Of a DNA stretch of 64,000 bases, positions 63,808-64,000 are shown one piece after another. This DNA is from Methylobacterium sp. E-005 (GTDB lineage: Bacteria > Pseudomonadota > Alphaproteobacteria > Rhizobiales > Beijerinckiaceae), in NCBI RefSeq assembly GCF_022829725.1, contig NZ_JAKSYG010000212.1, positions 29,100 through 93,099 on the forward strand, given 5' to 3'. The position numbers and the translations under genes are program-made. Under the pieces are notes generated by a model that saw only the letters and a list, made by a program, of their open reading frames with translations, did no database searches and was not told where the DNA came from. How positions within the stretch are numbered: position 1 is the stretch's first letter; each line of letters begins with the position of its first letter.

Positions 63808-64000
63808 TGAGCGCGCGCCTCCCCCTCGTCCTCATGGGTATCGCCCTGCTGGGCGGCTGCACTGATCGCGGCGACAGGGCCGAGGTCGAGACCCCCGTCC
63901 GGCCCGTCCTGACTCAGGTCGCCGAGCCGAGCGACACAATCACCCTCGGCCCCTTCGCGGGGACGATCGAGCCCCGCTATCAGGCTCAGCTCGGCTTCCA
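63807..64000 (+). CDS. Second efflux adaptor lipoprotein (5' end)
   Basis: The first ~64 residues of a lipoprotein are visible, with signal LPLVLMGIALLGGC and then RPVLTQVAEPSDTITLGPFA and GTIEPRYQAQLGF, the start of an HlyD-type adaptor. The ATG shares one base with the preceding stop. The gene is cut by the window end; an RND pump gene would be expected next. Confidence 0.8.
   Translation, partial: MSARLPLVLMGIALLGGCTDRGDRAEVETPVRPVLTQVAEPSDTITLGPFAGTIEPRYQAQLGF

Overview
The window is high-GC DNA from a pink-pigmented methylotrophic alphaproteobacterium, most likely Methylobacterium/Methylorubrum. The inference rests on a puf-type photosynthesis gene cluster with spirilloxanthin-type carotenoid genes, propionyl-CoA carboxylase, pyruvate phosphate dikinase, an oxalate-use cluster and several HWE-family histidine kinases. 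Nearly every gene has shadow frames on the opposite strand; these were ignored.

Layout. 1-4.4 kb: the 5' part of pccB (minus), a tRNA-Val(CAC), a SelT/Rdx-type CxxC protein and a membrane-bound HWE histidine kinase. 4.4-16.0 kb (minus): one compact operon of eight genes whose stop and start codons overlap at every junction. In transcription order it encodes two glycosyltransferases, a glycosyltransferase-deacetylase fusion, a fused double-ATPase of the peptide-importer type, a SAM-methyltransferase-like protein, a Tat-type solute-binding protein and two permeases. No known pathway obviously explains the mix, and it is the best candidate for an undescribed system.

16.2-29.7 kb: one arm of the photosynthesis gene cluster. 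crtD-crtC run on the minus strand and crtE-crtF-bchC-bchX-bchY-bchZ-pufQ-pufB-pufA-pufL-pufM-pufC on the plus strand. TGT-N12-ACA palindromes of the PpsR/CrtJ type lie between crtD and crtE and in front of bchC. Perfect RNA hairpins flank pufBA, which fits differential mRNA stability for the light-harvesting and reaction-centre genes. Together these genes make bacteriochlorophyll a from chlorin intermediates, methoxylated carotenoids, the LH1 antenna and a reaction centre with a tetraheme cytochrome.

29.8-50.4 kb: housekeeping and envelope genes. These are a DUF3096 miniprotein, ppdK, a DUF882 peptidase-like protein, an L,D-transpeptidase, a sigma-54 response regulator, an M3 oligoendopeptidase, a decayed AbrB-type antitoxin behind a 15-bp perfect palindrome, an ABC1/UbiB-like kinase, the three-gene proton-translocating transhydrogenase operon, recJ, a CAP lipoprotein and an HD-GYP protein.

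50.9-56.5 kb: an oxalate module. It holds a GntR/FCD regulator, an OxlT-type antiporter, a class II aldolase-family protein, a formyltransferase resembling the hydrolase domain of 10-formyl-THF dehydrogenase, and formyl-CoA transferase (frc). 56.9-64 kb: two orphan genes, a translationally coupled MHYT-PAS kinase / response regulator / REC-HWE kinase operon, and a TetR regulator divergent from two consecutive efflux-adaptor genes, the second cut by the window end.
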